This document shows, in pieces, positions 11,718 to 23,193 of a DNA stretch of 64,000 nucleotides. Source of the stretch: Liopterus haemorrhoidalis (lineage: Eukaryota; Arthropoda; Insecta; Coleoptera; Dytiscidae); contig OZ020613.1 of assembly GCA_963971575.1 (NCBI GenBank), positions 46,122,739 through 46,186,738 on the forward strand, read 5' to 3'. The position numbers and the translations under genes are program-made. Every line of letters begins with the position of its first letter. The first letter of the stretch is position 1. The notes beneath the pieces were generated by a model. That model had not been told where the DNA came from. It searched no databases and worked only from the letters and a program-made list of their open reading frames with translations.

Positions 11718-12751
11718 CTAATCACCCTTCAATGGTTTCTCTCCACAATGTAATCGTTTGTGTCTGATGAGATTTTCTGATTGTGAAAACGCTTTATTGC
11801 ACTGGTCACATACGAAGGGTTTCTCGCCACTATGAACTCTTTTGTGCTTAATAAGATTAACCTTTTGATTAAATGCTCTATTACATTGTTCACATTTGTA
11901 TGTCTTCTCTCCAGAATGTATACGTTTGTGTCTAATAAGATGTGACGACTCTGAAAATACCTTACTACACTGATCACATTTGAATGGTTTCTCTCCAGAA
12001 TGTATTCTTTTGTGACTAATGAGATGTGATGAGACTGAAAATGCTTTATCACATTGTTCACATTTGAATGGTTTCTCTCCAGAATGTATTCGTTTGTGTC
12101 TATTAAGATCTGAAGACAATGAAAATGCTTTATTACACTGATTACATAGGAAAGGTTTTATTCTAGAATGTATTCGATTGTGAATATTCAGTTTTTTAGT
12201 ATCAGCAAATGCCATATCACACAGTTCACATTTAAATAACTTCTCGCCTAAATGTATTTCTGTGTGATTCATAAATTGTATTTTCTGCGAAAATGAACTA
12301 TTACACTGATCACACTTAAATGGCTTCTCCTCGGAATGTATTCGTGTGTGTCTAATGAGATGTGAAGAAACTGAAAATGCTTTATTACACTTATCACATT
12401 TGAAGGGTTTCTCTCCAGAATGTGTGCGCATGTGAGTACTAAGATGAGCTGATTGTGAAAATGCTTTATTACACTGCTCGCATTTGAATGGTCTCTCTCC
12501 AGTATGTATTAGTTGGTGTCTAATTAGTGTTCTTAACATTGAAAATGCTTTATCACACTGTTCACATTTGAATGGCTTCTCTTCAACATGTACTAGTTTA
12601 TGTGCAGTAAGATATCGAGCTTGAGCAAATGTTTTTTCACATACGTCACATTTAAAACATGTCTCTATTGTTTGTGTAGTATTAATCTGTTTGAACTTGT
12701 TAACGGACACTGACTCCCAACACTCAACTGGATTACAGGAAGATGTGCTAG
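11718..12751 (-). CDS. C2H2 zinc-finger gene A, finger-array exon
   Basis: This terminal exon encodes eleven consecutive C2H2 fingers (C-x2-C-x12-H-x3-H) joined by H(S/T)GEKP-type linkers, with stop codon TAG at 11718-11720. It starts after the acceptor TTGTTGCAG at 12752. The phase then joins the 132-nt leader exon 14551-14420 and first exon 14862-14715, giving a protein of about 437 residues. Such arrays bind DNA in the nucleus, each finger contacting about 3 bp. The short leader carries several psi-K-x-E motifs. The family of finger-only regulators is clear; the target is unknown. Unlike genes B, C and D I find no middle leader exon of about 150 nt. The antisense and +1 frames over this exon are shadows. 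Confidence 0.9.
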
Positions 12752-14419
12752 CTGCAACAAATACGTAATTAAAATAGTGAGGATAACCTTTATTTTGGAC
12801 GTTTGCCACAGGTGATGACAGGCTAGATAGGATAGAATAGTAGAACTAAATGAGTATAGTAATATAAAAGTATATTTTTTCTCTTTTTAATATCGTTTCC
12901 GCATATCTGTTCACTTCTGCTAAGTCAAAAGAGGAGGTCAATGCTCAGAACTGGCCCTAACATACAAGGATAACAGTTTAATAATTCTAAATTGCACATA
13001 GTATAATTAAATGTATATCTTTACGTAACTATTTAGTATTCTAAGGGCCGGTTGCCCCATCTCTAGATAAACTGCTGGATCGCTATCTAGAGGATAAAAT
13101 TATTCTGCCGAAATACGTATCATACATTTTATTAAATATTTTTTGAAACAATAACCGACTGTTTTTATTATTTTCTTTTATTCCATCCATTTATCTGTTG
13201 GATAAAATTTTTGTATTGTGCCATGAATTTTAATTTTGTTGATGGTTTATCCATTGGCTAACAACGGAATAAATAAATTATATAAAATACGCATAAAACT
13301 GGCAACCCTGACTGACAGCTAAACGTCTTAAATTGAGATTTAGTTTAACTTCTATTTAGAGCGATGGCAGCACATACTATTTAATTATGAATATCGCGCT
13401 AACAATTATTCTTTAAAAAAAACAATCTTATATTTATTATTGTTGTTTACTTATAGCAGCTACGCCTAATATATTGTCAAAATAATGATATAATTGTATT
13501 CTAATGTCCCAATTCCTTGAGCAGCCTTTAGGCGGTGTAGGTCACGGTTGTTGACGTACAGTTTTGGGAATTAAAGAATGTGCAGTGTGTCGCATGTTTG
13601 TCAACATAAGTTTTCAACTACATTCTAATGTGTTGATAAACATTATTCAACTGTGCTGACTATGGTCTTTAATTGCTGCCAACAATTATACAAGTGAATA
13701 ATGTTTCCAAAACAATTGAGGTAGGACCTGACGTTATAGTGTTTTGGTTAACAGTTATAAAATGGTCTTAGGGAACAGAGTTTGTTAGTCATTCGAGTTA
13801 GTCATTCAAGTTAGTCTTTCTTGGTAGTCAAGTAGTAGGCATTTTTGTAGAAGTTGTGTAGTTGCCATAGAGAAAATTTGATATTCTATTATTGAACTAC
13901 AATTAAAATATTTGTTTCTCTATGGCAACTACACAACTTCTGGATTAATATGAAAAATAAAAAGTCGGTGGTTTTCAAAATTTGGGGCATCTTTTTGTTT
14001 GTTTATTTTTGGACGAAATTCATATTTTAGAGAAAATTGCCAAAAATCGATTGCATTCTACGTCACCATGCTGTCTTTTAAATTGTGCCGGACATTTACC
14101 TAACATCCTGTATATTGGAACAGATAATATAAAACACACAAAGTTTTAGTTCTTAGCCAACTCCTTTGCTTCTCTAAAAAATGTGTTTGAAAAAATCTCA
14201 AACCGTTTCACCTGAGCATGTCAATTTCTCAAAGCACAAAAAACAAACTGGTTTAATTAGAAAAAAAATAAAAACTACAAAAAACATATAGAAATCATAG
14301 CAAAATGTTAATTTCTGGAAAAAAATAGACCTTTTTGGACGACAGAAGAAATATAATATGTCCGGGAAGCTTGCAGCCCTGTAACATATGCATCAATTAC
14401 ACTAGTTCTACCTACTGAC
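12752..14419 (-). other. Intron of gene A
   Basis: No further coding exon was found. The part next to the array (12785-12830, TATTTTGGACGTTTGCC) is also present at about 8405 near gene E, showing shared ancestry of paralogue introns. A palindromic dispersed repeat lies at 13851-14117. Confidence 0.5.
13851..14117 (-). repeat. Dispersed repeat, inverted partner of 1611-1868, with hairpin
   Basis: The reverse complement of 13870-14117 matches 1611-1868. At its left edge AGAAGTTGTGTAGTTGCCAT (13851) is inverted at about 13922-13941, so one end forms a hairpin with a loop of about 37 nt. No coding capacity. Confidence 0.65.
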
Positions 14420-14551
14420 CAGTGTCTGCAACAGAGACACGATCGTATTCATCTTCAAATTTACTGGCTTCAACAGGTTCAGACTTTATGTAGATCTCCT
14501 CTATGTTGGTATTATCATGATTTATGTTGTTTTTAACTTCATCTTTGATTT
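14420..14551 (-). CDS. Gene A leader exon 2 (acidic, psi-K-x-E)
   Basis: A 132-nt exon bounded by ATTGCAG and GTCAGTAGG. It encodes EIKDEV near its start, then EEIYIKSEPVE, then KFEDE. Phase 1 on both sides joins exon 1 and the finger array. Two psi-K-x-E motifs (IKDE, IKSE) are present. Confidence 0.8.
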
Positions 14552-14714
14552 CTGCAATACACAGATCATAGTCATATATAAATTAAATGCTTACTGCAAA
14601 CTATACATCATTTGAGTGTTTTACTAAACAATCTTTGCGGAAATTTGTTTGTGATAAAAAATAATGAACAATAGAACTAAGTGTAGGTTAGATGTAAATG
14701 TGTTTGTTACTGAC

Positions 14715-14862
14715 CATTTTCCCATTCTGCCTTATGCTCGATTTCAGTCTTCACTACAGGTTTATCATATTCTGATTTAATATAAATCTCTTTTTTAATA
14801 ATATCGCTCTCTCTGATATGATCAGGATGCAAATTATAACCTGCCCTATCATTCATATTCAT
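14715..14862 (-). CDS. Gene A leader exon 1 with start codon
   Basis: ATG at 14862 (a second in-frame ATG follows two codons later) opens 49 codons plus one base, ending in AAAATG before GTCAGTAAC. The peptide contains IKKEIYIKSEYD and VKTE and ends AEWENG. Three psi-K-x-E motifs occur within about 20 residues. The start is supported by alignment with genes B and C and by the conserved block 95 bp upstream. Confidence 0.8.
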
Positions 14863-14956
14863 TCCTCAAATAAAACTTGTCTAACAAATCTAATTTTGAA
14901 TTTCAAAATAGGTTAATTACTCTTGCTAAGACCAGCTGATTAATTTCAGTGTGTAA

Positions 14957-14967
14957 CAGTCCGTGCG
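14957..14967 (-). promoter_or_regulatory. Conserved upstream block, gene A copy
   Basis: CAGTCCGTGCG on the plus strand, preceded by GTGTAA, lies 95 bp upstream of the gene A start. The same word with the GTGTAA prefix occurs upstream of gene B. The P-like element inserted about 55 bp further upstream. Confidence 0.6.
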
Positions 14968-15020
14968 AATGACGGTATCGCATAAGTCATAGAGATAATA
15001 GAAAGAATCAACACAGCAAC

Positions 15021-15028
15021 CTGTAGCC
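15021..15028. repeat. Left 8-bp target duplication of the P-like element
   Basis: CTGTAGCC directly precedes the TIR and is repeated at 24412-24419. Confidence 0.9.
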
Positions 15029-15310
15029 CATATATCTATAAACAAGTATATAGCGCGTGGTGACTCTCAAGTGTCTGCAACAGTGAGAGATAGAACTATA
15101 TATTTCTATTTCTATTTGGGCTTAAATTTTGTTCTGCGCAAGTCTATATTCCAACATCGCTATTGGTCGAAAGGTATAGATACGACCAAAATTTCACGAA
15201 ACACAGCTTGCATCTTGCATTGGCTTGGCGTCATTCTTTCATATTTCATCTGTTGCACGTGGTTGACGTCTCAGAAATATTAAATTGCAGAGTTTTTATT
15301 TATAACAATA

Positions 15311-16805
15311 ATGAAATATTGTGTTTTATGTCGTTGTACGAAAAGAAAATTAGCTGTTGCTTTTCACAAGTAAGTATATACATATTTATAATTTTGTTAT
15401 CAACTACATAACCTCTTCCAATATTAGGTTTCCGTAAAATGCTGAATTGTGTAACAAGTGGAAAATAATTTGTGACCTTTGTGAAGAAGATGATGTATCC
15501 AAGATCTTCCTTTGTTCAACACATTTTTCCGCAGACAGTTATATTAATGCTCAAGCTAGGATTTATGGTGGAAACATGTGTTTGAAACCGGGTGCATTTC
15601 CTTCATTGCATGTACCGTTTCCAATAAAAGTTGTTCAAGGATATAAAGAAACCCAAGGTATGTCTCTATATAAGATTGTATATTACTAATATATATGGCA
15701 AATTATCACATAGTCTCAAAAATGAATGAAATTAAGGTTTTAAAAATTTATATCAGGACAAGACTATAAATTCATGTTATATATTATTAATATAGATGTG
15801 TATTATATGTTAATAATATCGGTTTTATTGATAACATGATTTTTCCACGTTTCGTATTAAAATAATTAATTATAACTGACTATAACAAGACTGAGAAGTT
15901 TTGATTTCATTAGATGCAGATAAAATACTCCCAATTGATATTATTACAGACTTTATAAGTAAATAGGTCTGTTCATACAGTTCTTTGTAACGATTTATTA
16001 TTATCATACTAATTTTAACTTACTTCTAAAATCTGTACACTTGTATTAGACCTAATATGTAGATTACATTTGTATGTAACAATACAGCTTATTTTAAAAT
16101 TTAAACAGAGATGTATAATATACCTTATTTGAATTTTTTGAAACTGCTGGTAATGCATCCATTATTCTTAAAATGTTATTTGAAAAGCTGTTTGTCGTAA
16201 TGGATTATAATTTATATATATATTTTTTTTTAGTTGAACCTGTTCCCAGCACTTCTTCGGGCTGCATTTCAGATAATTTTAAAATTGAAACTACTGGTAA
16301 TATATTCATTATTTTATATTAAGTTAAAATGTTTTTTGAAAAGCTGTTTATCATATTGGGTTATTACAATAATATATTTTTTTTTTTTTTAGTTGAACGT
16401 GTGGCCAGCACTTCTGCGGACTGTATTATTGGCAGTATTACAACTAAAAATACCGGTAATATATTACATTTGAATATATTTAATTTTATAATAAATAAAT
16501 ATCACATTTTTTATAAATTAAATAATATTTTTAGGTGAAAATAGCATGCTGCACACACCCAAAAAAAAGAGATATAACGAACCACGTTATGTTGGCGACC
16601 TACCAAGTGCACACTTTTCAACCCCCAGGAAATGTAGAAGATCTTTGCAACTAGTTACATCAACACATGCAAAACAGTCGCTACAAATCGCTACATTGCA
16701 AAAAAGAGTTTTGCGACTTCAGAAAAGTATTAACTCTCTTAAAGAGTTAGTGAAGCTATTAAAGAAAAAAAACTACATTTCAGAAGAAGTAGGAGAAACG
16801 TTAAT
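15311..16805 (+). pseudogene. P-like transposase, THAP and coiled-coil exons
   Basis: Five exons can be read: 15311-15369, 15428-15657, 16234-16296, 16393-16455 and 16535 to a GTATGT donor at 16806. Internal junctions are all GT-AG with compatible phases. Exons 1-2 form a THAP domain: CVLC at residues 4-7, FHKFP, W, then CSTHF and the GAFPS box. Exons 3-4 are two similar serine/threonine-rich 21-residue pieces. Exon 5 has a basic start (PKKKR), STPRKCRR and a leucine-rich coiled coil (RVLRLQKSINSLKELVKLLK), as in P/THAP9 transposases. An in-frame TAA at 15435-15437, right after FP, breaks the THAP domain unless splicing differs. The donor of exon 5 and the acceptor at 20589 do not match in phase. 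Confidence 0.8.
16140..16460 (+). repeat. Tandem duplication of an exon plus intron in the P-like transposase
   Basis: Two units of about 160 bp each contain the words AAAATGTT(A/T)TTTGAAAAGCTGTTT, a poly-T tract, TAGTTGAAC and a 63-nt exon followed by GGTAATAT. Both exons are 63 nt (21 codons), so the duplication keeps frame. The exon peptides, beginning VEPVPSTSS and VERVASTSA, have diverged, so the duplication is not recent. Confidence 0.85.
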
Positions 16806-16811
16806 GTATGT

Positions 16812-17164
16812 TGTATAAACAGATTTTTTTGACCGTGTCAAGTCTTTTTTTTTTGTCAAATAGTTAAAAAAAAAATTATATGCTTACTATAACTTCGATT
16901 CAATCTGAATCATTTATATAGATTATAAAAATTATGAAAAAAATAATAATGAAATGTTAAAAAATAAATAAATAAATAGTTAAAAAATTAATAAATGTGT
17001 AAAAATACTTGTAATAAGATTTTTGTTTAATTGGCTTGAAGAATGGATACATTTTTAATTGCATTTTCGAAGATTGTTGTTTGGTAACAATAATTTCCCT
17101 AAATTTGGGAAAATGAGAGTAATATGGGGTAAATAACTGTGAGTTAAGAAAAAAACTAATTTTT
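16812..17164. other. P-like element intron, AT-rich
   Basis: Poly-T and AAATAAATAAATA-rich sequence without coding features. Confidence 0.4.
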
Positions 17165-17236
17165 GAGATCGGAATCTTTTGTCCGTTAAATCCGAAGTCC
17201 GTTAAATCGGGGTCCGTTAGATCGAGAGTTTACTGT
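17165..17236 (-). repeat. Solitary pogo/Tigger-type terminal repeat
   Basis: The reverse complement reads CAGTAAACTCTCGATCTAAC followed by reiterated GGAC...TTAA modules, the form of pogo/Tigger termini, and TA lies directly outside it. I found no matching inverted end nearby, so this is a solo end or a remnant. Confidence 0.5.
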
Positions 17237-17641
17237 ATTTGACAAAAAATGGACTTTGTTTTTATCAGACCGATTCCCTAAAATAAATATTTAACCAAGT
17301 TAATAGTATCTTTTAAACATTAATGTGTATATAAAAATAATCCTAGTGGTATATCTTCGGGTTACTACAAAAACTAGATAACTAAACTACATTCACAATA
17401 AACGTGAGATGACGTCACACTTGGTTTATTTATGTACCAACGTTATGATATGTTTTAATCAACATCAATCCATAACTCAGTTAGTACATTTATTTATTTT
17501 ATGTTGGTAATTTTATACAATGTTGTCGGTTTTAAATTGGATAGTTCAATCGTTATTTTAACGTCAGGTTGACGTTTAGTGAGAAATTAAGTGAGGTTAT
17601 ATTTTATACTTTTTAAATATATTTGTAATTTAAAAGTAAAA

Positions 17642-18834
17642 ATGCCCAAAGCTCTTAGTAGCCGTGTTCAAAGGATGGTTTTGTCTCTTATTAATTATTT
17701 TGAAAGAGAGCGAGACAATGGTGGACCTTTAATGGATGTGAAATGTGTCAGAGATGTGAGTAAATATAAAATTTAGTTTATATCTATGGTCTTTTCACTT
17801 GAATATATTTCTACAAATAATTGTTAATTAACTTTTTAGAGTTGCAGCTGCTTTATATGTCAGTATTTCTAAAGTAAATAAAATAGCACAACAAACGTGA
17901 GGTGAAACTGTCAGTAGCCCGAAAAAGAAACGAACACGTACTAAATCTGTTGTAGAATTAGACAATTTTACAACAGTTGGGATACGTAATGTAATTTATG
18001 AGATGTACCGTAATAGTAAGGACACAATATCTCTACGTGAGACCTCTTAATAAATTAATTTGATTTTAGGAGAGCATGTTACTGTCGACACTATTAATAT
18101 GAAATTACATGAAAGGGGACTGTATGATGGTGGAAAGACTTCCCTTTGGAAGATTTTAAGAAATATAGGTTTTAAATATAAAAAGGACGATCCAAGACAT
18201 GGTCTAATGGAACTTCCCCAAATCGTTCTGAAAAGAATAAAATTTCTTAAGGAATATGTGAAGTTAAAACAAGAAGGACTCTACAAATTTATATTTATTG
18301 ATGAAACCTGGATTTTCAAAGATGGGACTGTACGTCGTTCTTGGCAAGATGAAGATCTGCGTAGTATGAAAACATCCAAAGTAGGTGGAGCAAGGTGTGT
18401 ACAGATTTGGAATTTTTTTACTTTTGCTATATGCACTTATTTTTTAAGGTACAAATCTCCGCCTATATATATATTGTTGACAAAATGGCGGAGGAAGATG
18501 GGCACAAAGTTTTAAGACTCCCTCCATATCATTGCAATTTTAACGCAATTGAAAATATATGGAGTATGTGCAAGCGGTATTATGATGACAACGTAAGAAA
18601 GCAAGGCAGTTCGATGCAGGCTTCTTTGACAACGTGGCGAGAGGCGCTATCCTCAGTTACAAAAGAAAGTGGCAAAACACCGTCCGCCATACTGAAGAAG
18701 AAATAAAAAAATGGTACGACAGGGAAGTCTTTTTCGATTCAGAAAATATTACCACATGCATTATAAATCCTGATGAAGATTCAAGTGACGATTCTGATTG
18801 GTTCGGTGAAGAAGATCTTAATGATAATCAGTAA
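17642..18834 (+). pseudogene. IS630/Tc1-type DDE transposase, decayed
   Basis: Exon 1 (17642-17755) encodes an N-terminal helical region (MPKALSSRVQRMVLSLINYF) and ends at GTGAGT. After TTTTTAG at 17839 follows a helix-turn-helix (VAAALYVSISKVNKIAQQT), an in-frame stop, and a basic PKKKRTRTK linker. Next, at 18067-18400, comes GGKTSLWKILRNIGF and the first catalytic aspartate in FIDETW. The segment that should hold the second aspartate is deleted and shifted at about 18395-18500. The last catalytic glutamate is present in NFNAIENIW. The C-terminus is acidic (DEDSSDDSDWFGEEDL). With the middle aspartate missing and several frame breaks it cannot be active. Confidence 0.8.
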
Positions 18835-18869
18835 TAACCATCAAAGTCAAGAAACAAGATAAGGCTCCT

Positions 18870-19084
18870 TGTAGAGGCAGAAACCCCAACCGTGGTAAAA
18901 CAATCAAGATCTGTGAAAAAGGAAATTATTGCCGCCATTTTAAGAGCGAGGATGAGTTTCTAGTAGCCTGGGACCAAACTTGTGCAGAAGTACCAACTGA
19001 AAAGTGGGAAGACATTTTTAACACGTGGTTTATACGTATGAGGAAGTGTATTGAACGTGATGGAAAGTACTTTGAAAAAGTTTA
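18870..19084 (+). pseudogene. Transposase-like C-terminal fragment (mariner type?)
   Basis: One frame ending at TAA 19082-19084 reads CRHFKSEDEFLVAWDQ, then PTEKWEDIFNTWFIRMRKCI, then RDGKYFEKV. The W...RM.KCI...G.YFE pattern resembles the end of mariner-type transposases. No start or catalytic part is attached. It may be the real 3' end of a composite element or a separate nested relic. Confidence 0.5.
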
Positions 19085-20389
19085 AAAAGTAAGTTGTGGC
19101 AAAATGTTCGTATCCAGAATTGGCCTGTTCACTCATGAATAGGCATCTCGTCAAAGTTTGTGAAATATTTGTCTTTTTGTAGCGAAGGGCTGTCGTTGAT
19201 TCGACGTAGCCGTTATATATATTTATTTTTTGAACTGTTTGTATATTTAAGTATTTTTCATGTTGGGTGATATTTCTATAACGTACTTTTTTCTGTATAT
19301 TGTGTTTGTATATTTTAAAAGGTTTTATAATTTGTAATGTAAGTGAACAAAAGCAATATTTAATTTTGTATCTTGGTCAATAAACAAATATTATATATGA
19401 TTAATAAAATATGTTCTATTTACATTTGTTACGTTCTTTATTTTTTTTGTAATTTTAGCCTACAGGTCTGTTATGTAGAACGGTTTATCCTCAAATGCAA
19501 AGGAAAAGAAATTTTAGCGTACTCATTACATTTTACACTTGCAGCTAGTGGCAATAAACTGTTCGGCTGGAAATAATATTTGAATATTCATTATTCGAAA
19601 CAAAATTGTATCTAACATCTGAAATTCAAAAATTTCTATTCGAATAATAAAAAATTTGACTCTTTATCTTTGCTTTCCGATATCATTTAGTGAGTTCATG
19701 AAGCAAGCTCGGAGCGTTCGAGAAAAGGTTTAACGCGTTTATTCGAGCGGTCTAGAGTTAAACAGTGTGACTCGGAACACTCCGTGTTTGTTTCCCGAAC
19801 CCGCTGTGTCAATGTGACACCAAGCGAAAAATGAAAGTAAATTTTATAAAAAGTATTAAAAGAACACCACACATTTCTAAAAACAAATATTTCTGATGAT
19901 TCTTATACAATGAAATTTATAATTTTTTTTTTTAATACTACATTACACACTTAATATAATATAAACCATAAATTTCGCGATAAATCGGTTAGAAAGAACT
20001 GCTGTGCATCATAATTTACATTAATTCCTTTCCTCCATAGGAAATATAGGTTTTCAATATATTTTTAGAAGTTGTTCGATATAACCTAACTTTTTTTGAC
20101 AGATTACGAATTGGCAACAAGGTGAGTTTTTCAACTGTGACGTCATTTTATAGTTACGGTAAATGGAGTTTACATATATTTTTGATTTAAGTACACTTTC
20201 AAATATATAATTGTGTGTTGTGTTAGTGTAATGTTCTTCGAAAGCAAGACATGTCTACTGTGAGCTTAAACGATTAAGTACATGCACAAAAATAGTTTAA
20301 CTCCATTTTAAATAAATGGTGTTAATGAAAACAAGCTAAGTGCATTTAAAATATTTTGAGAGTTATCTAGTTTTTGCAATAAGCCGACG
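19085..20389. other. 3' non-coding part of the IS630-like element
   Basis: AT-rich. The 67-codon frame at 19373 has no motif. The segment at about 20080-20180 is the inverted subterminal repeat of the element. Confidence 0.45.
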
Positions 20390-20592
20390 ATATGAAAGGT
20401 CCTTATTGTTCTATGAAAAATTAAAGACCGCTCGTTCCGTCTCCATCCTGTCCAACATTACACCCATCCACCACCGCCTACAATAGGCCTGCAATGTTCA
20501 CCCTGGTACATACCGCGACAGTCCCTGTCCACTCCCAACGGAGCCCTCTACTGAAGATTCCACTATATGTATATTTTATATTTTTATAGACT

Positions 20593-22557
20593 ATGCTACC
20601 AGATCATATTAAGGAGATGGTAGATAGGAAGCTGACCAAAAGAGGCAGAGGAAATTTTTCTCCAAAACTTCGCAGCTTCGCATTGGCGCTCAACTTTTAT
20701 TCGGCGAAGGCGTATAATTACGTGAGGAAAGTTTTTTTAAAACTTTTGCCCCATCCAGCTACTTTGAGGAGTTAGTATAAAGTCACCAGGATGGGTCACC
20801 AGGATTTACGAAGGAAGCCTTCAATTCTTTGGCATTTAAAGCCAAAAATAGTACCAATCCTGTCCTCTGCAATATAGTTATTGACGAAATGGATGGCAAT
20901 AAGAAGCCAAATTATCTATGAAAAAAATAAATTTTATGTCGGGATAGACTTGGGGACCATCGATGAACAAGTCGATAATGATAATCGTATTCAAGCCACG
21001 CAAGCTTTGGTTTACATGGCAGTAGGCATCAACGGAAGTTGGAAAGTACCCTTAGGGTATTTTTTAATAAAAGGATTAACTGGGGTTGAAAGAGCTAATC
21101 TTTTGGTGAAGTGTTTTGAAGTGAAACCAACGTAAAAGTTTTTCGGTGACTTTTGATGGAGCAGCCATCAATATCAGCATGTGTCGAAATTTAGGAGCTA
21201 ATTTTGATTATTATGGTAATTTTCAACCATGGTTTAAAAACCCAGTGAATAATCAAAAAAATTACATATTCTGGGATGCATGCTATATGGTGAAGCTGGT
21301 CCGCAACACTCTCGAAGACAAAAAAATATTATTGAATTCAAACAATGAATAGATAGAGTGGAAATATATTGAAAGTTTACATTTATTTCAAATGAAGGAA
21401 AAATTACACTGTGCTAACAAATTAACAAAAAAACACACGCAGTTCTATGATAATAGAATGAATGTAAAATTGTGCGTGCAGACATTGAGTGAAAGTGTGT
21501 CTAAATCATTAATATTTTTAAAAAACATTAAGATTAATGAATTTTTATATTCAGAACCAACTTCTGTATTTTGCCAGATGTTCAACGACATATTTGATAT
21601 GCTGAACTGTAAAAATAAATTTTCAAAAAGAAATGAATATAATATTCCAATTGATTTGGAAAATTTCAGTAAAATGCAATCAAAGGCAAAAACTTTCATC
21701 AAATATATTGAAAATTTAAAAGACGTAAACGGCCTATTTTAAAATCTCCTAGGAAAACGGGATTTTTAGGATTAATAATCTGCCTAGAAAATGTTTTTAA
21801 TTTATTTTTAACTTTAAATGCCTATAAATTAGATTATTTATTAACATTGAAAGTATCTCAGGATTTGTTAGAAACATTTTTTAGCGCGATTAGAAGCAGA
21901 GAAGGTTTTAATAACAACCCAAACGCCAGGCAGTTGGAGACAGCCTATAAAAGATTATTGGTGAGGAACGAAATAAAGAATTTTGAAAATACTAATTGTA
22001 TCGCCGATAGTGTGGAAATTTTATTTGCCACTTGTGCTTCGGATAAATCTTTAGATTTGTTTCCTAAAGATATATATAATATAGCAGTAGAGCATAATTA
22101 TATGGCGACCACTAGCAATTTAAGTGAGTACTGCAGCTATATTATAGAATATATTAGTGGATTTGTGGCAAAAAAATTGATATCGAGTATGTGTACAATT
22201 TGTAAAAAACATGTAATTCATGAGAATGAAAATAACGTACCACAGTTAATAAAACTTAAAAATGGGGGTAAATATGTTTTTCCTACAAACGATGTTATTA
22301 AAATATGCCAAGTATCGGAAACGGTATTTCGGCAATATGAATTGATAAATACGAAAACAAAAAACGTTGTTTTAAATAACGTATTTCAAGTCGTTGCACC
22401 CCTCGTGTTCAACACTAAAGACATGAACGAACATATTATGTCTCAGGATATTTTAAATAACTACAAAATGTTATTAATTAAATCAATAATAAAATTATAT
22501 ATTGAAATTAGAATCTTTCATGAAACTAAGATTATGTCAGAAAAAAAGATTATGTGA
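20593..22557 (+). pseudogene. P-like (THAP9-type) transposase catalytic region, broken
   Basis: After an acceptor-like TTTTTATAG, successive frames give the P-transposase order. First comes a conserved opening ending FYSAKAYNYVRKVF and LPHPATLRS. Next is VIDEM with a catalytic aspartate, then VGIDLG, then VTFDGA, then FWDACYMVKLVRN (20936-21340). A helical insertion follows, then SQDLLETFFSAIRSREGFNN (about 21855) with the catalytic glutamate. Breaks include a stop at about 20773, a 4-bp duplication just after VIDEM (about 20888), a frame change at 21135-21146, a TAG at about 21350 and a stop at 21740. The last frame (21847-22557) is intact for 236 residues and ends with a CxxC...H metal-binding-like segment. 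It cannot make a functional enzyme as read. Confidence 0.9.
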
Positions 22558-23024
22558 GGCAAAAATATAATAGGCTAGTTAATTTTAAAAATCAATGATG
22601 TGTTTTTTTTTTTTTTTATAATTTTAGTATTTTACCTATAATTTTAGTTTGATATGTGATATTTCTTGTTTTTAAATTTTAAAATTTTTATTTTTAAATT
22701 ATTTATTATTTAATAGTTTTTAAATAGATAATTTTGTTGTGTTTTATACATGATACAGGAGAGAAATAAGTGATTTAAGTCTGCTATTTGGTCTTGAACA
22801 GGGACATATGTTGGTGTTTATCATTTTAAGTCTGTATAGGTGATCTGGGCACATAGTATGGTTAAATCTCATTCTCGAGATTGCTGTTACGTATTTAGGG
22901 GGGATATTTGTTTATTGAAGTATTTTATTCCATTTTCCTGAGAGGTGGTAATAAATTGTTGCTGTTGTGTGGGCTGTAATGTGGAAATGTAAATTATAAG
23001 TATAATTATAATTTGGTATTATTT

Positions 23025-23193
23025 TTTCTACTTGAACCATGACAGCTGACTACGAACTGATAATTTTCGTCGTTCGAACATCGTTTATAATTCACGAACT
23101 GATTTTTTTTATTTTGTTGTTATTTGAATTGTGACGAGTGAAATAAATTGTTTTATTAGCTCAGTGAGCTGTCATGGTTCAACTAGAAAAAAT
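23025..23193. repeat. Short inverted-repeat element (MITE-like)
   Basis: TTCTACTTGAACCATGACAG at the left is inverted as CTGTCATGGTTCAACTAGAA at the right, about 115 bp apart. Weaker inversion continues outward on both sides (GTATAATT words). Superfamily unknown. Confidence 0.6.

Larger units (their letters stand above)
17354..20390 (+). mobile_element. IS630/Tc1-like transposon nested in the P-like element
   Basis: The left end TCTTCGGGTTACTACAAAAA and the inverted right end TCGTCGGCTTATTGCAAAAA match well and continue into ACTAGATAACT. TA flanks both sides (17352-17353 and 20391-20392). A subterminal GATGACGTCACACTTGG is again inverted at about 20140-20155. Inside is a decayed DDE transposase (17642-18834) and, behind it, a second transposase-like C-terminus (18870-19084). 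The element interrupts the intron of the P-like transposase and is therefore younger than that insertion. Confidence 0.85.
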
